DNA of 64,000 nucleotides from Sulfitobacter sp. DFL-14 (GCF_003335585.1 NZ_QBFD01000015.1:123298-187297); one strand, 5' to 3'; positions 45,442 to 54,563 are shown, numbered from the stretch's first letter. Program-made: numbers and translations. The notes: generated from the letters alone by a model not told the origin.

Positions 45442-46404
45442 ATGTCAGTCGATCAAGTAACGCCAAAATCAGCAAAGCGTGATCATGGGGGCGGTGTTGA
45501 CGCCGCCGCCCGGCGTTTCGGCGGCACGCGCGACAGCTGGCTGGACCTTTCAACCGGGATAAACCCCCTGCCCTATGACGTGCCTGATCTGCCCGCCTCG
45601 GACTGGACCGACCTGCCCGACGAAAACGCTCGCCTCCGGCTTGAAGCCGCGGCCCGGCACTTCTGGAATGTACCGAAGGGGGCAGCGATCTGCGCGGTTC
45701 CCGGGGCCTCGGCAGCCATTGCACGCATTCCCCTGCTTGCGGCATCGGACCGGGTGCGCATCCCCGAACCTACCTATAATGAACATGCTGCCGGGTTTGC
45801 AGCCGCTGGCTGGCAGGTGGGTGCGCTGGCAGGCAGCGCCTCTGTGCTGGTCAATCCGAACAACCCGGACGGGCGCATCTGGCAGGCCGGCGATCTGGAC
45901 GGTGCATTGCGCGTCATCGACGAAAGCTTTTGTGACGTCACCCCAGAAGCAACCCTGATGGATCAGGCCACCCGACCCGGCACGCTGATCCTGAAGAGCT
46001 TTGGCAAATTCTGGGGTCTGGCGGGTCTGCGGCTGGGGTTTGTCATCGGCGATCCCGCACTCGTTCACCAATTGTCTGCCGGGCTTGGCCCCTGGGCGGT
46101 ATCCGGTCCGGCGCTGCGGATCGGCGCACTTGCGCTTGAAAATCAGGCCTGGGCCGACAAGACACGCGATCGCCTGCAAAGCGATGCGGCGCGGCTGGAT
46201 CAACTGATGCTCAACGCCGGGGCGGATGCCATTGGTGGCACGACGTTGTTCCGGCTTTACGATGTCACCAGTGCCACCGACTGGCAGACCCGGCTGGCCT
46301 CCCATCGGATATGGAGCCGGGTGTTCCCCTATAACGCGCGCTGGCTCCGGCTGGGCCTGCCTGTACCGGATGCCTGGCAAAGGCTTGAGCAGGCGCTGGC
46401 ATGA
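45442..46404 (+). CDS. cobC: Threonine-phosphate decarboxylase-like aminotransferase CobC
   Basis: 320 residues, PLP fold type [16 protein letters not shown] and [16 protein letters not shown] at the start, [13 protein letters not shown], and the PLP lysine in [22 protein letters not shown] are typical. It supplies the aminopropanol-type arm used in cobalamin assembly together with CobD. Overlaps cobD by 4 bases. Start ATG 45442. No cobalamin riboswitch was recognised in the upstream gap. Confidence 0.88.
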   Translation: MSVDQVTPKSAKRDHGGGVDAAARRFGGTRDSWLDLSTGINPLPYDVPDLPASDWTDLPDENARLRLEAAARHFWNVPKGAAICAVPGASAAIARIPLLAASDRVRIPEPTYNEHAAGFAAAGWQVGALAGSASVLVNPNNPDGRIWQAGDLDGALRVIDESFCDVTPEATLMDQATRPGTLILKSFGKFWGLAGLRLGFVIGDPALVHQLSAGLGPWAVSGPALRIGALALENQAWADKTRDRLQSDAARLDQLMLNAGADAIGGTTLFRLYDVTSATDWQTRLASHRIWSRVFPYNARWLRLGLPVPDAWQRLEQALA

Positions 46405-47312
46405 CCGCAGTTCTGCTTTTCCTGGCGATGCTTCTGGACGCCGCATTGGGCGAACCCGAATGGATCTGGCGGCGTGTACCGCATCCCGCCGTGCTCATGG
46501 GCCGCGCGGTTGCCTGGTGCGACGATAAACTGAACACGGGCCAGGCGCGCAGGGCAAAGGGCCTTGCAGCCATCGCCGGCCTTGTGGTCGCCGCAGCGGT
46601 AACGGGTCAGATTCTCAGCCTGCTGGGACCGGTGGTAGAGGTGCTGGTGGTGGCGATCCTGCTGGCGCAACGCTCCCTTGTCGCGCATACGAATGCGGTT
46701 GCCGATGGCCTGCGGCTGTCCCTGCCTGCGGGCCGCCGCGCGGTTGCGATGATCGTCAGCCGCGACACCGCCGATATGTCGCCCTCTGCCGTCGCCCGCT
46801 CTGCCATCGAAAGCGCATCCGAAAATCTGAGCGACGGGGTCATCGCCCCGGCCTTCTGGTTTCTGATCGGCGGGCTTCCGGGCATTCTGATCTACAAGGT
46901 TGTCAACACCGCCGACAGCATGATCGGCTATCGCACCCCGCGCCACAAGGATTTTGGCTGGGCATCTGCACGGCTTGACGATCTGCTGAACCTGATCCCG
47001 GCGCGCCTGACCGCATTGCTGATTGCCCTGCCCTCCGGCGTGATCAACGACTGGCGCGCCATCGCCGGTGACGCCCGCCTGCACCGATCCCCGAATGCCG
47101 GCTGGCCCGAAGCCGCCATGGCCCGCGCGCTTGGTGTGGCCTTGGCCGGGCCACGGGCATATGATGGCGCGATGCAGAACTTTGCATGGGTCCATCCCGC
47201 CGGAAGACGCACCCTGGCTGCCGCTGACGTGGACGCGGCGATCCGCCGGTTGTGGCAGGCCTGGGGCGTGATGCTGGGCCTGTGTGCGATATTGATACTG
47301 ATTTCTTCCTGA
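46401..47312 (+). CDS. cobD: Adenosylcobinamide-phosphate synthase (CbiB/CobD)
   Basis: 303 residues, membrane protein. [31 protein letters not shown], then [42 protein letters not shown] and [23 protein letters not shown] are the family signatures. It attaches the aminopropanol arm to adenosylcobyric acid. The name cbiB is used in other genera. Coupled to cobC. Confidence 0.92.
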   Translation: MTAVLLFLAMLLDAALGEPEWIWRRVPHPAVLMGRAVAWCDDKLNTGQARRAKGLAAIAGLVVAAAVTGQILSLLGPVVEVLVVAILLAQRSLVAHTNAVADGLRLSLPAGRRAVAMIVSRDTADMSPSAVARSAIESASENLSDGVIAPAFWFLIGGLPGILIYKVVNTADSMIGYRTPRHKDFGWASARLDDLLNLIPARLTALLIALPSGVINDWRAIAGDARLHRSPNAGWPEAAMARALGVALAGPRAYDGAMQNFAWVHPAGRRTLAAADVDAAIRRLWQAWGVMLGLCAILILISS

Positions 47313-47321
47313 AGGATTTTC

Positions 47322-48494
47322 ATGCGCCAGATTCTTTGTACATTAGCCCTGACACTCCTGGCCCAGCCCGTCCTGGCAGACACGCCCTGCGGCGGTAATT
47401 TCGCAAGCTTCGTCTCCGACCTGAAGACCGAAGCAATTGCAAATGGCATAGAACCCGCGACGGCTGATGCTTTCTTTGACGGCATCCGACAAGACCCGGC
47501 TGTGCTGGCGGCAGACCGAAAACAGGGCATTTTCCAGATCCCGTTCGTGGATTTCGCGCGCCGCCTGATCTCCGAAGATCGCCTGCGCCGGGGCCGGGCC
47601 AACGCCCAGAAATACGATGCAATCTTTGACAGGGTAGAGACCGAATATGGCGTTGACCGTGGCGTCTTGCTGGCCTTTTGGGCCTTCGAGACGGATTACG
47701 GCGCATTCCAGGGAGATTTCAACACGGCCAATGCCCTGGTCACACTGGCACATGATTGCCGCCGTCCCCAATTGTTCCGCCCCCAGGTGCTGGCAGCGGT
47801 GACGCTCTTTGCCCAGGGCGGGTTTGATCCACGGCGGACCACCGGTGCATGGGCCGGGGAAATCGGCATGGTCCAGATGCTGCCCCGCGATATTCTGGAG
47901 AACGGGGTGGACGGTGATGGCGACGGTGTCGTTTCGCTCAAGACATCGGCCCCCGATGCGCTGCTGTCCGGGGCCAGGATGCTGCAAAGCCTCGGCTGGC
48001 GCGCCGGTGAACCCTGGCTTGCCGAAGTTGTCATGCCATCGGATTTCGACTGGTCCCTGACCGGCCTGGAGACGACAAAACCCGTGTCTGAATGGCAATC
48101 GCTTGGGGTACAGCCCCGCAACGGCCCGCTGGCAGAGGGGCTGACAGGATCGGTTCTGCTGCCACAGGGCAAGGATGGACCGGCCTTCCTGGCCTATCCC
48201 AATTTCCGGGTCTATTTCGACTGGAACCAGAGCTTTACCTACGTCATGACCGCCGCCTATTTCGCCACCAGGCTTCAGGGTGCGCAGGTCTTTGACGCAG
48301 GCAGCCCCCGGACCGGGCTGGACGGCACCCAGATGAAGGCCCTGCAAACCAAACTGGAAGCACGCGGTCATGATGTCGGTGGCGTTGACGGCATCCTTGG
48401 CGCGGGCACCCGCGCAGCCGTGCGCGCAGAACAGGTGCGGCTGGGTCTGACAGTCGACGGATGGCCAACGCCCGAATTGCTATCGCAACTTTGA
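47322..48494 (+). CDS. Lytic murein transglycosylase (MltB-like) with peptidoglycan-binding domain
   Basis: 390 residues. A signal peptide ends near residue 19 (LAQPVLA). The SLT_2-type domain covers about 25-320, with the catalytic Glu in AFWAFETDYGAFQG and the later GEIGMVQMLPRDIL, GDGDGVVSLKTSAPDALLSGARML. A C-terminal peptidoglycan-binding_1 domain (LKALQTKLEARGHDVGGVDGILGAGTRAAV-like) follows. Periplasmic; cleaves the glycan strand. Nine bases after cobD. Confidence 0.93.
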   Translation: MRQILCTLALTLLAQPVLADTPCGGNFASFVSDLKTEAIANGIEPATADAFFDGIRQDPAVLAADRKQGIFQIPFVDFARRLISEDRLRRGRANAQKYDAIFDRVETEYGVDRGVLLAFWAFETDYGAFQGDFNTANALVTLAHDCRRPQLFRPQVLAAVTLFAQGGFDPRRTTGAWAGEIGMVQMLPRDILENGVDGDGDGVVSLKTSAPDALLSGARMLQSLGWRAGEPWLAEVVMPSDFDWSLTGLETTKPVSEWQSLGVQPRNGPLAEGLTGSVLLPQGKDGPAFLAYPNFRVYFDWNQSFTYVMTAAYFATRLQGAQVFDAGSPRTGLDGTQMKALQTKLEARGHDVGGVDGILGAGTRAAVRAEQVRLGLTVDGWPTPELLSQL

Positions 48495-48510
48495 ACCCAG
48501 GAGAAACCAC

Positions 48511-48906
48511 ATGCCTCTGAAGAAAACATCCGCCCAGATGGTTGCCGATGCCCGCGCAAAGATCGAGGAGATTGACAGCGAGGCGGCAATTGCCTTGTTG
48601 AAAGACCCCGATGTCCAGTTCGTCGATCTGCGCGACCCGCGCGAACGCGATCGCAGCGGTTTCATCCCCGGCGCATTTCATTGCCCGCGTGGCATGCTGG
48701 AATTCTGGGTCGATCCCGAAAGCCCCTATTTCAAGGATGTCTTTGCCCAGGACAAGAAGTTCGTCTTCCATTGCGCCTCCGGCTGGCGTTCCGCCATTTC
48801 GGTCGCCACCCTGCAGGAGATGGGCTTTGAGGCAGCCCACCTGCGGGACGGTTTCAGCGGCTGGGAAAAGGCCGGTGGCCCGGTGGAAAAGAAGGGCGAT
48901 CGCTAA
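48511..48906 (+). CDS. Rhodanese-domain sulfurtransferase
   Basis: 131 residues, single rhodanese domain. VQFVDLRDPRERDRSGFIPGAFHCPRGMLEF and the active-site loop HCASGWRSA with Cys88. Cytoplasmic, no signal. Donor and acceptor of sulfur are unknown. Start ATG 48511 with AGGAG before it. Probably cotranscribed with the transglycosylase gene (17-base gap). The sRNA promoter starts 45 bases after its stop. Confidence 0.9.
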   Translation: MPLKKTSAQMVADARAKIEEIDSEAAIALLKDPDVQFVDLRDPRERDRSGFIPGAFHCPRGMLEFWVDPESPYFKDVFAQDKKFVFHCASGWRSAISVATLQEMGFEAAHLRDGFSGWEKAGGPVEKKGDR

Positions 48907-48950
48907 TCAGTTTCCTGGCCGAAACGGGTATCGCCAGACAAGGCGCATAT

Positions 48951-48979
48951 TTGCATTTTGTTTAGCTTTGACTTATATT
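48951..48979 (+). promoter_or_regulatory. Sigma-70 promoter of candidate sRNA
   Basis: TTGCAT (48951-48956), a 17-base spacer and TATATT (48974-48979). It is among the best-matching promoters seen in the window and drives toward two hairpins and a terminator, with no open frame of note. Confidence 0.6.
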
Positions 48980-48985
48980 CTGAAG

Positions 48986-49067
48986 ATCGAAACGAAGTTG
49001 TAGTCCAGCTTCTTCACCTGAACTACAGACCCCGCAGAGCGTCTACTCTGCGGGGTCACTCTTTTTC
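48986..49067 (+). ncRNA. Candidate small RNA with two hairpins
   Basis: From the predicted start near 48986 to the T-run the transcript would be about 82 bases. Hairpin 1: TGTAGTCCAG (48999-49008) / CTGAACTACA (49018-49027), one mismatch, with the loop CTTCTTCAC. Hairpin 2 follows without gap. The 5' end is unpaired, and the pyrimidine-rich loop could pair with ribosome sites. No family name is recalled. Expression is not shown by sequence alone. Confidence 0.6.
49028..49067 (+). terminator. Rho-independent terminator
   Basis: Perfect 12-base stem GACCCCGCAGAG / CTCTGCGGGGTC, 6-base loop, then ACTCTTTTT. It ends the candidate sRNA and any read-through from the rhodanese gene. Confidence 0.9.
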
Positions 49068-49073
49068 AGGGTA

Positions 49074-49169
49074 TCAAACCCCGAGCCAGAGTCGGATGAT
49101 CGCGACGATCAGTGTTGCCACACCAATCAGGACCATCCATTTTCGAAACGATTGCTCTTCCAGCCTCAT
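49074..49169 (-). CDS. 31-residue single-helix membrane protein
   Basis: Small open frame starting MRLEEQSFRKWM, then a hydrophobic helix (VLIGVATLIVAIIRLWLGV). The ATG at 49169 is preceded by GAAGGAGGTG, a near-perfect ribosome site, which is the main support. The charged N-terminus should face the cytoplasm. Function unknown; comparable small proteins often accompany oxidases or transporters. It is convergent with the sRNA terminator and 70 bases from the next minus-strand gene. Confidence 0.6.
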   Translation of the reverse strand: MRLEEQSFRKWMVLIGVATLIVAIIRLWLGV

Positions 49170-49239
49170 CACCTCCTTCCACCGCGATGGGTCGCGGCCG
49201 GGGCATGGTGCGGACAGAATGTTCAGGAACGGTTAACCA

Positions 49240-49593
49240 TCATCGGCGCACCGGAAAGCGGTCGCCCTTCTGCGTCAGCAAGACGACGCCGCCGTCGCGC
49301 CATGCAAAGCGGTCACAACGATTGCGCCCGTTGTGGAAGGCCACGCAGACGGTGCCATCGGCGCCGATATCATAGACACCATAGGCCGTTGCCCCGCCCG
49401 CATAGGAATAGCTGTAGGCGCCGCCAACAAAATAGCGGGACTGGCCGTCGTCATGATAGGTCAGTGTCTGCCCGTCGATCAGCGCATGGACTTCGGCAGC
49501 GGCCAGAACGGTATCCCCCGCCAGGACGGCATAGGGATCGGCAGTTGCAGGTGCCGCGGCCAGCAGCAAAGGGATCAGGAAACGCATGAACAT
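49240..49593 (-). CDS. Secreted hypothetical protein
   Basis: 117 residues with a signal peptide (MRFLIPLLLAAAPATA, cleavage near ADPYAV), then a Tyr/Gly-rich beta region (YHDDGQSRYFVGGAYSYSYAGGATAYGVYDIGADGTVCVAFHNGRNRCDRFAW). Two cysteines may pair. I do not recognise the family; the general pattern is that of small periplasmic proteins in this order. Start at 49593 or at 49587. Confidence 0.6.
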   Translation of the reverse strand: MFMRFLIPLLLAAAPATADPYAVLAGDTVLAAAEVHALIDGQTLTYHDDGQSRYFVGGAYSYSYAGGATAYGVYDIGADGTVCVAFHNGRNRCDRFAWRDGGVVLLTQKGDRFPVRR

Positions 49594-49682
49594 GGGTAAC
49601 GCGCCAACCGCCCCGCGTCAAAACACCATCACGCAAAACACGTCGATGTTACGTTCGGGGCGTTTTCTCAGGCCACCAGTTC

Positions 49683-52600
49683 TCAGGCCACCAGCGTTTC
49701 AGCCTTTTTCAGATCCACGGAGACCAGCTGACTGACCCCCTGTTCAGCCATGGTGACACCGAACAGCCGGTCCATGCGCGCCATGGTGACCGCATGGTGG
49801 GTAATGATCAGAAAACGCGTGTCTGTCTGGCGGCACATCTCGTCCAGCAGGTCGCAAAAGCGCGTGACGTTGGCATCGTCCAACGGTGCATCGACTTCGT
49901 CCAGCACGCAGATCGGCGCCGGATTTGCCAGGAACACGGCAAAGATCAACGCCATCGCCGTCAGCGTCTGCTCACCCCCGCTGAGCAGGCTGAGCGTGCT
50001 CAGCTTCTTGCCCGGCGGCTGGCACATGATCTCAAGCCCGGCCTCAAGCGGGTCATCGGATTCGACCATCACCAGGTTGGCCTCCCCCCCGCCGAACAGA
50101 TGCCGGAACAGCATGGAGAAGTTGGAATTCACCTGCTCGAAGGCCGTCAGCAGACGCTCCCGGCCTTCCCGGTTCAGGCTGGCAATGCCCGAACGCAGGG
50201 TCTTGATTGCCTCTTCGAGGTCGTTCTTCTCCGCAATCAGTGAATCATGCTCTTCCTGAACGTCCTTTGCGTCTTCCTCGGCGCGCAGGTTCACCGCCCC
50301 CAGCGCGTCACGCTGGCGTTTCAGCCGGTTCACGTCAGCTTCCAGCGCATCGGCACCGGGCATCTGGTCCGGGTTGGTGTCCAGACGTGTCAGCAATTGG
50401 TTCGGGGTCAGCTGGCTGTCCTCGGCAATCCGCTCCGCCGCTGCGGTCACGCTTTCGCGGGCCGCCTCGGCGCGTGCTTCCGACCCAGCGCGGGCCTCGC
50501 GCGCTTCGGAGGCCTCCCGCTCCGCTTCCCGCTCTGCCACAGCCGCCTCGCGCAGCGCACTTTCCGCCTTTGACAGCGCATCGGCCGCCGTACCGCGCCG
50601 CGCTTCGGCCCTGGCGATCTCGGTGCTCAACTCTTCGCGCTTGGCGGCCAATTCGGCCGGTGCCGCGCTGGCGTCCTTCAATTCACCTTCGGAGGCCGTC
50701 TTGCGCTCCACCAGTTCCGCAGTCCGCTTTTCAGCCGTCTCAAGGCGGTGTTTCCAGCCGCTCAGCTCCTTGACGACCTCTTGCGACCGCTTCAACCGGG
50801 CCTCGCCCTCGCGGCGCAATTCGTCATGTGCGGACCGGCGTGACATCATGGTGATGCGCGCTGCCTCAACGGTCATGCGGATGTCGTCCACAGCTGCGCG
50901 GGCCTGCGCGAGATCGCCCAGTTCCGCCAGGGCACGCTCGGCTTCCAACACCCGGCCACGGGCGGCCATCGCCTCATCCTCGTGGCGCTTAACGGCCAGC
51001 CCAAGGCTTTCGAGCCGCCCTTCGGCAAGGTTGCGATCCGCCTCCGACCGGCTCAGCGCGCGTCCGGCGTCCGCAACCATGCGGTCCGCCTGCCTGCGGG
51101 CTTCACGCGCCCGCTTATCTGCCTCGGTCTGTTCCACCATGAGACGGGTCAGAGTCTCATGCGCAGCCCGGGCGCCCTCGGCGCGCTGGCTGGCCTGCTC
51201 CAGCGATTGTTTCAAAACCTCCAGGCGGTTCAACTGCTGCAACCGAAGCGCCGCAGCAGATGGCGCATCTTCGGCCCAGGCGCGGTACCCGTCCCAGCGC
51301 CACAAATCCCCCTCCAGGGAAACCAGCCGCTGCCCCGGCAGCAGTGCCGCCTGCAGTGCCGGGCCTTCATCCGGATCCACCAGACCAATCTGCCCCATTC
51401 GCCGGGCCAGCACATCCGGCACCGACACATGCTGCGTCAGGGGCGTGACCCCTGCGGGCAGGGGTTGATCCGTGTCATAGGCAGGCAGGATCGCCCAACC
51501 CGACGGGCCGTCGCTGTCAACCTCCGGCGCACGCAGATCGTCGGCAAGCGACGCACCCAAGGCCTTTTCAAAGCCATGTTCGACCTGCAAACGGTCGAGG
51601 ATCTGGCCGCCTTCCGCAGTGTCACGCTCCAACAGCTTTGCCAGGGCGCCGGTTTCGGCCCTGAGCGCGTTCATCTCGCCCTCAGCCTCGGAGCGTTCGG
51701 CCCGCGCGTCAGCCTCGCGGCCCTGCGTTTCGGCGCGTGCTTCCTCGGCTTGGTGCAAGGCCTCATCCGCCGATGCCGCTGCTGCCACCGCCTCTGTCTC
51801 GGCAGCTTTGGCCGCATCGAAATCCTCTGCCGCCTTGGCCAGCGCGGCACGGCTTTGGGTGACCGCTTCCTGTGCCTTCAGCGCCTCGGCTTCCGACTTT
51901 GCCTGCGTCTTGCGGCTGTCCTCAAGCAAGCGCTCGGCCGATCCGTGCCGCGCGGCCAGACGGGCCACGTCTTCGGTCAGTTGCGACAGATCGCCCTCGC
52001 GCGCCTGCAGAACCGTCGCGGCCTCGCGTGCCGCTTCTGACGCGCGTTCCAGCGCGGTCTCGTGCCCTTCGCTTGCTTTGGCCAGCTCGCGCTGCTCCCA
52101 TTCCAGCCGCTCAATGGTTTCGCCCGCGTCACGGTTCAACCCGCCTTCGCGTTCAATGTCGCGCGTCAGTTGCGCGATCCGGTTCGTCAAGGTCTCGATC
52201 GCGGTCTGCGCCCGGGCCTCCTGATCCGCAAGGGTATCGCGCTGGACGACCAGACGTTGCAGAACGGCCGCTGCAATGGCTTCTTCCTCGCGCAGGGGCG
52301 GCAGGGCTTCTTCCGCCGTGCTGCGTGCCTTGATCGCCTGCTGGACAATGCTCTGGGCCTGTGCTGCTGCCGTCACACGCGCCCGCAGGTCATCTTCCGC
52401 CTTCGCGCGGGCATCATCCGCCTCGCGCCAGCGCCGATACAGCAGCATCCCCTCGGTCCTGCGCAGCTGATCGCCGATCTCGCGATAGCGCGCCGCCTGG
52501 CGGGCCTGCCGCGCAAGCTGCGCCAGCTGGGTGGCCAGTTGTTCGATCACGTCGTCGACCCGCGCCAGGTTCGTCTCGGCGCCGTTCAGTTTCAGCTCCG

Positions 52601-53138
52601 CCTCGTGACGCCGCTGGTACAGACCGGAAATGCCGGCCGCTTCCTCAAGGATCCGGCGGCGGTTCTTGGGCTTGGCGTTGATCAACTCGCTGATCTGGCC
52701 CTGCCGCACCAGCGCAGGGCTGTGCGCCCCTGTCGAGGCATCGGCAAACAGCATCTGCACATCGCGCGCGCGCACGTCCTTGCCCGCCGCCTTATAGGCG
52801 CTGCCCACATCGCGCGTGATCCGGCGGACAATCTCAAGCGCGTCGTGATCGTTGAACCCCGCCGGGGCCAGACGTTCCGAATTGTCGATATGCAGGGCCA
52901 CTTCGGCGAAGTTGCGGGCAGGCCGGGTTGCGGCACCCGCGAAGATCACGTCTTCCATGCCACCGCCGCGCATCGCTGTAGGGCGGTTTTCACCCATCAC
53001 CCAGCGCAGCGCTTCCAGCAGGTTCGATTTGCCACAACCATTCGGACCCACCACCCCGGTCAGACCATCGGCGATGATCAGATCCGTTGGATCGACAAAG
53101 CTCTTGAAGCCCGTCAGCCTGAGTTTGGAAAAGCGCAC
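49683..53138 (-). CDS. smc: Chromosome segregation protein SMC
   Basis: 1151 residues. Condensin ATPase. Walker A GPNGCGKS at 31-38, two long coiled coils rich in Ala/Glu/Arg (about 170-480 and 660-980) around a hinge near 500-640, the ABC signature LLSGGEQTLTAM and Walker B ICVLDEVDAPLDD in the C-terminal head. The start is GTG 53138, since no ATG precedes MRFSKLRLTGFKSF. Upstream lies a DnaA box and a TTGACA promoter. No scpA/scpB seen nearby. Confidence 0.96.
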   Translation of the reverse strand: MRFSKLRLTGFKSFVDPTDLIIADGLTGVVGPNGCGKSNLLEALRWVMGENRPTAMRGGGMEDVIFAGAATRPARNFAEVALHIDNSERLAPAGFNDHDALEIVRRITRDVGSAYKAAGKDVRARDVQMLFADASTGAHSPALVRQGQISELINAKPKNRRRILEEAAGISGLYQRRHEAELKLNGAETNLARVDDVIEQLATQLAQLARQARQAARYREIGDQLRRTEGMLLYRRWREADDARAKAEDDLRARVTAAAQAQSIVQQAIKARSTAEEALPPLREEEAIAAAVLQRLVVQRDTLADQEARAQTAIETLTNRIAQLTRDIEREGGLNRDAGETIERLEWEQRELAKASEGHETALERASEAAREAATVLQAREGDLSQLTEDVARLAARHGSAERLLEDSRKTQAKSEAEALKAQEAVTQSRAALAKAAEDFDAAKAAETEAVAAAASADEALHQAEEARAETQGREADARAERSEAEGEMNALRAETGALAKLLERDTAEGGQILDRLQVEHGFEKALGASLADDLRAPEVDSDGPSGWAILPAYDTDQPLPAGVTPLTQHVSVPDVLARRMGQIGLVDPDEGPALQAALLPGQRLVSLEGDLWRWDGYRAWAEDAPSAAALRLQQLNRLEVLKQSLEQASQRAEGARAAHETLTRLMVEQTEADKRAREARRQADRMVADAGRALSRSEADRNLAEGRLESLGLAVKRHEDEAMAARGRVLEAERALAELGDLAQARAAVDDIRMTVEAARITMMSRRSAHDELRREGEARLKRSQEVVKELSGWKHRLETAEKRTAELVERKTASEGELKDASAAPAELAAKREELSTEIARAEARRGTAADALSKAESALREAAVAEREAEREASEAREARAGSEARAEAARESVTAAAERIAEDSQLTPNQLLTRLDTNPDQMPGADALEADVNRLKRQRDALGAVNLRAEEDAKDVQEEHDSLIAEKNDLEEAIKTLRSGIASLNREGRERLLTAFEQVNSNFSMLFRHLFGGGEANLVMVESDDPLEAGLEIMCQPPGKKLSTLSLLSGGEQTLTAMALIFAVFLANPAPICVLDEVDAPLDDANVTRFCDLLDEMCRQTDTRFLIITHHAVTMARMDRLFGVTMAEQGVSQLVSVDLKKAETLVA

Positions 53139-53171
53139 CTAGAATGGCCCCGATGATTCAGTCATCCATGG

Positions 53172-53201
53172 AAAATGCGGCCCGAAAGGCCATCCTGTCA
53201 A
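53172..53201 (-). promoter_or_regulatory. Candidate sigma-70 promoter of smc
   Basis: On minus, TTGACA (53196-53201), an 18-base spacer and CATTTT (53172-53177), about 35 bases before the GTG start. The -35 is perfect; the -10 is weak. A hairpin GGCC-TTTCG-GGCC lies in the spacer. Confidence 0.5.
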
Positions 53202-53235
53202 CCGCAACACACCACAACAAGGGGGAGCGAGCGAC

Positions 53236-53244
53236 TTATCCACA
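53236..53244 (+). promoter_or_regulatory. DnaA box TTATCCACA
   Basis: Exact 9-base DnaA R1-type box, 98 bases upstream of the smc start and 35 bases upstream of the smc -35. No further boxes or AT-rich unwinding region are near, so this is not an origin. Confidence 0.5.
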
Positions 53245-53257
53245 AGATATTGCGGTT

Positions 53258-53668
53258 TCAGAAGGCCGCACAGTCCAGGTCGAGCGAAACCTCGCCGGCG
53301 ATCTCGATTTCGCTGCCCGGCACCGGAAGACATTCGATTTCCCATGGCATCACCCTGCTGCTTTTCGGTGGCGCACCGTTGCCGCAATCGAGCCGCGCAA
53401 AGGCCTGGGCCTGGTCGCCGGTCACCTCCACCACCTTGCAACCGCTCACCATTGTAATCGCCGCACCGGCGCGCGCCTTGATCGGTCCGAACCTCGGCGC
53501 ATATTGCGTGTTGACGCGAATGGCCTCGGCCCTGCCATCCCGCACCCTGACATCGAAGGTGGAGCCCTGAACGGTCACACGCGTCGGGGCGACCCCGCGA
53601 AATTCAGGCGATGGCGTATTGCAGGCAATCAGGAATACCGCGGCACAAACAGCAAACAGGGATCTCAT
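53258..53668 (-). CDS. Lipoprotein of unknown function
   Basis: 136 residues. Signal with lipobox FLIAC (Cys16), then TPSPEFRGVAPTRVTVQGSTFDVRVRDGRAEAIRVNTQYAPRFGPIKARAGAAI and three further cysteines (SGCKVV, LDCGNG, IECLP) that may form disulfides. Not recognised. Start ATG 53668. Positioned just upstream of smc on the same strand and divergent from the GntR regulator. Confidence 0.7.
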   Translation of the reverse strand: MRSLFAVCAAVFLIACNTPSPEFRGVAPTRVTVQGSTFDVRVRDGRAEAIRVNTQYAPRFGPIKARAGAAITMVSGCKVVEVTGDQAQAFARLDCGNGAPPKSSRVMPWEIECLPVPGSEIEIAGEVSLDLDCAAF

Positions 53669-53760
53669 GACATCAGTGGAGGGCGGAAGGGTTAACAAAT
53701 CCTTTCCCCCCCGGGCCCGCGAGACGAAACCGCCATAATGCATTTGCGGCAGGGGCGCTC

Positions 53761-53779
53761 TGGTCATATGATTTGACCA
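53761..53779. promoter_or_regulatory. GntR/FadR-type operator
   Basis: Inverted repeat TGGTCA-TATGATT-TGACCA. The symmetric TGGT...ACCA ends fit the FadR-group consensus. Its centre TATGAT is a good -10, and the gene start is 17 bases downstream, so self-repression is inferred. Confidence 0.55.
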
Positions 53780-53795
53780 ATTCAAGGGAAAGCCC

Positions 53796-54563
53796 ATGCC
53801 ATTCCAACCCGTCACCCCCGAGAAACTGTCCCAGGCCGTGATCCGCCAGATCGAGAAACTGATCCTGCGCGGCATCCTGCGTCCGGGAGAACGGCTGCCG
53901 CCGGAGCGTGAACTGGCCGAGCGTCTGAACGTCTCCCGGCCGTCCCTGCGCGATGCCATCGGTGCGCTGCAGGCGGCCGGTCTTCTCAGCGCCAAGGCCG
54001 GTGCCGGGGTCTATGTCGCTGACGTCCTTGGCAGCGCCTTCGCGCCCGCGCTGGTGGAATTGTTCGCCCGCCACGACGAGGCTGTCTTTGACTACCTGTC
54101 GTTCCGGCGCGACATGGAGGGGCTGGCAGCGGAACGTGCCGCTACCTATGGGTCGGACACCGACCTGGCCGTGGTGCAGGCGGTCTATGACAAGATGGAA
54201 GCGGCCCATGGCAAGCGCAACGGCGATGAAGAGGCGCAGCTGGACGCGCAGTTCCACATGGCCATCATCGAAGCCAGCCATAACGTGGTCATGCTGCACA
54301 TGATGCGCTCGATGTACGAGCTGCTGCGCGGCGGTGTGTTCTACAACCGGCAGGTGATGTTCAAGCAACGTACAACCCGCGCCGCCCTGCTGGACCAGCA
54401 CCGCGCCATCAACGATGCGCTGCAGGGAAGGGACGCAACACAGGCGCGGGCGGCCGTCGAAGCGCATCTTGATTATGTCGAGGATGCGCTGACCAACCAG
54501 AAAAAGGCCGACCGGAACGAAAGCATCGCACGCCAGCGGTTGCAGCACGAAACACAAGGATAA
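53796..54563 (+). CDS. GntR-family regulator, FadR/FCD subgroup
   Basis: 255 residues. The winged helix is QIEKLILRGILRPGERLPPERELAERLNVSRPSLRDAIGALQAAGLL. The FCD ligand domain has FRRDMEGLAAERAATYG, LDAQFHMAIIEASHNVVMLHMMRSMYEL and the metal-ligand His in DQHRAINDALQ. PdhR/LldR-like; the ligand is probably an organic acid. ATG 53796 with AAGGGAAA upstream. Followed by no gene on plus; the ATP synthase operon converges. Confidence 0.88.
   Translation: MPFQPVTPEKLSQAVIRQIEKLILRGILRPGERLPPERELAERLNVSRPSLRDAIGALQAAGLLSAKAGAGVYVADVLGSAFAPALVELFARHDEAVFDYLSFRRDMEGLAAERAATYGSDTDLAVVQAVYDKMEAAHGKRNGDEEAQLDAQFHMAIIEASHNVVMLHMMRSMYELLRGGVFYNRQVMFKQRTTRAALLDQHRAINDALQGRDATQARAAVEAHLDYVEDALTNQKKADRNESIARQRLQHETQG

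Noticed and set aside
53236-53244. Replication origin at the DnaA box
   Set aside because: Single box, no AT-rich unwinding element, no dnaA/dnaN/parAB nearby.
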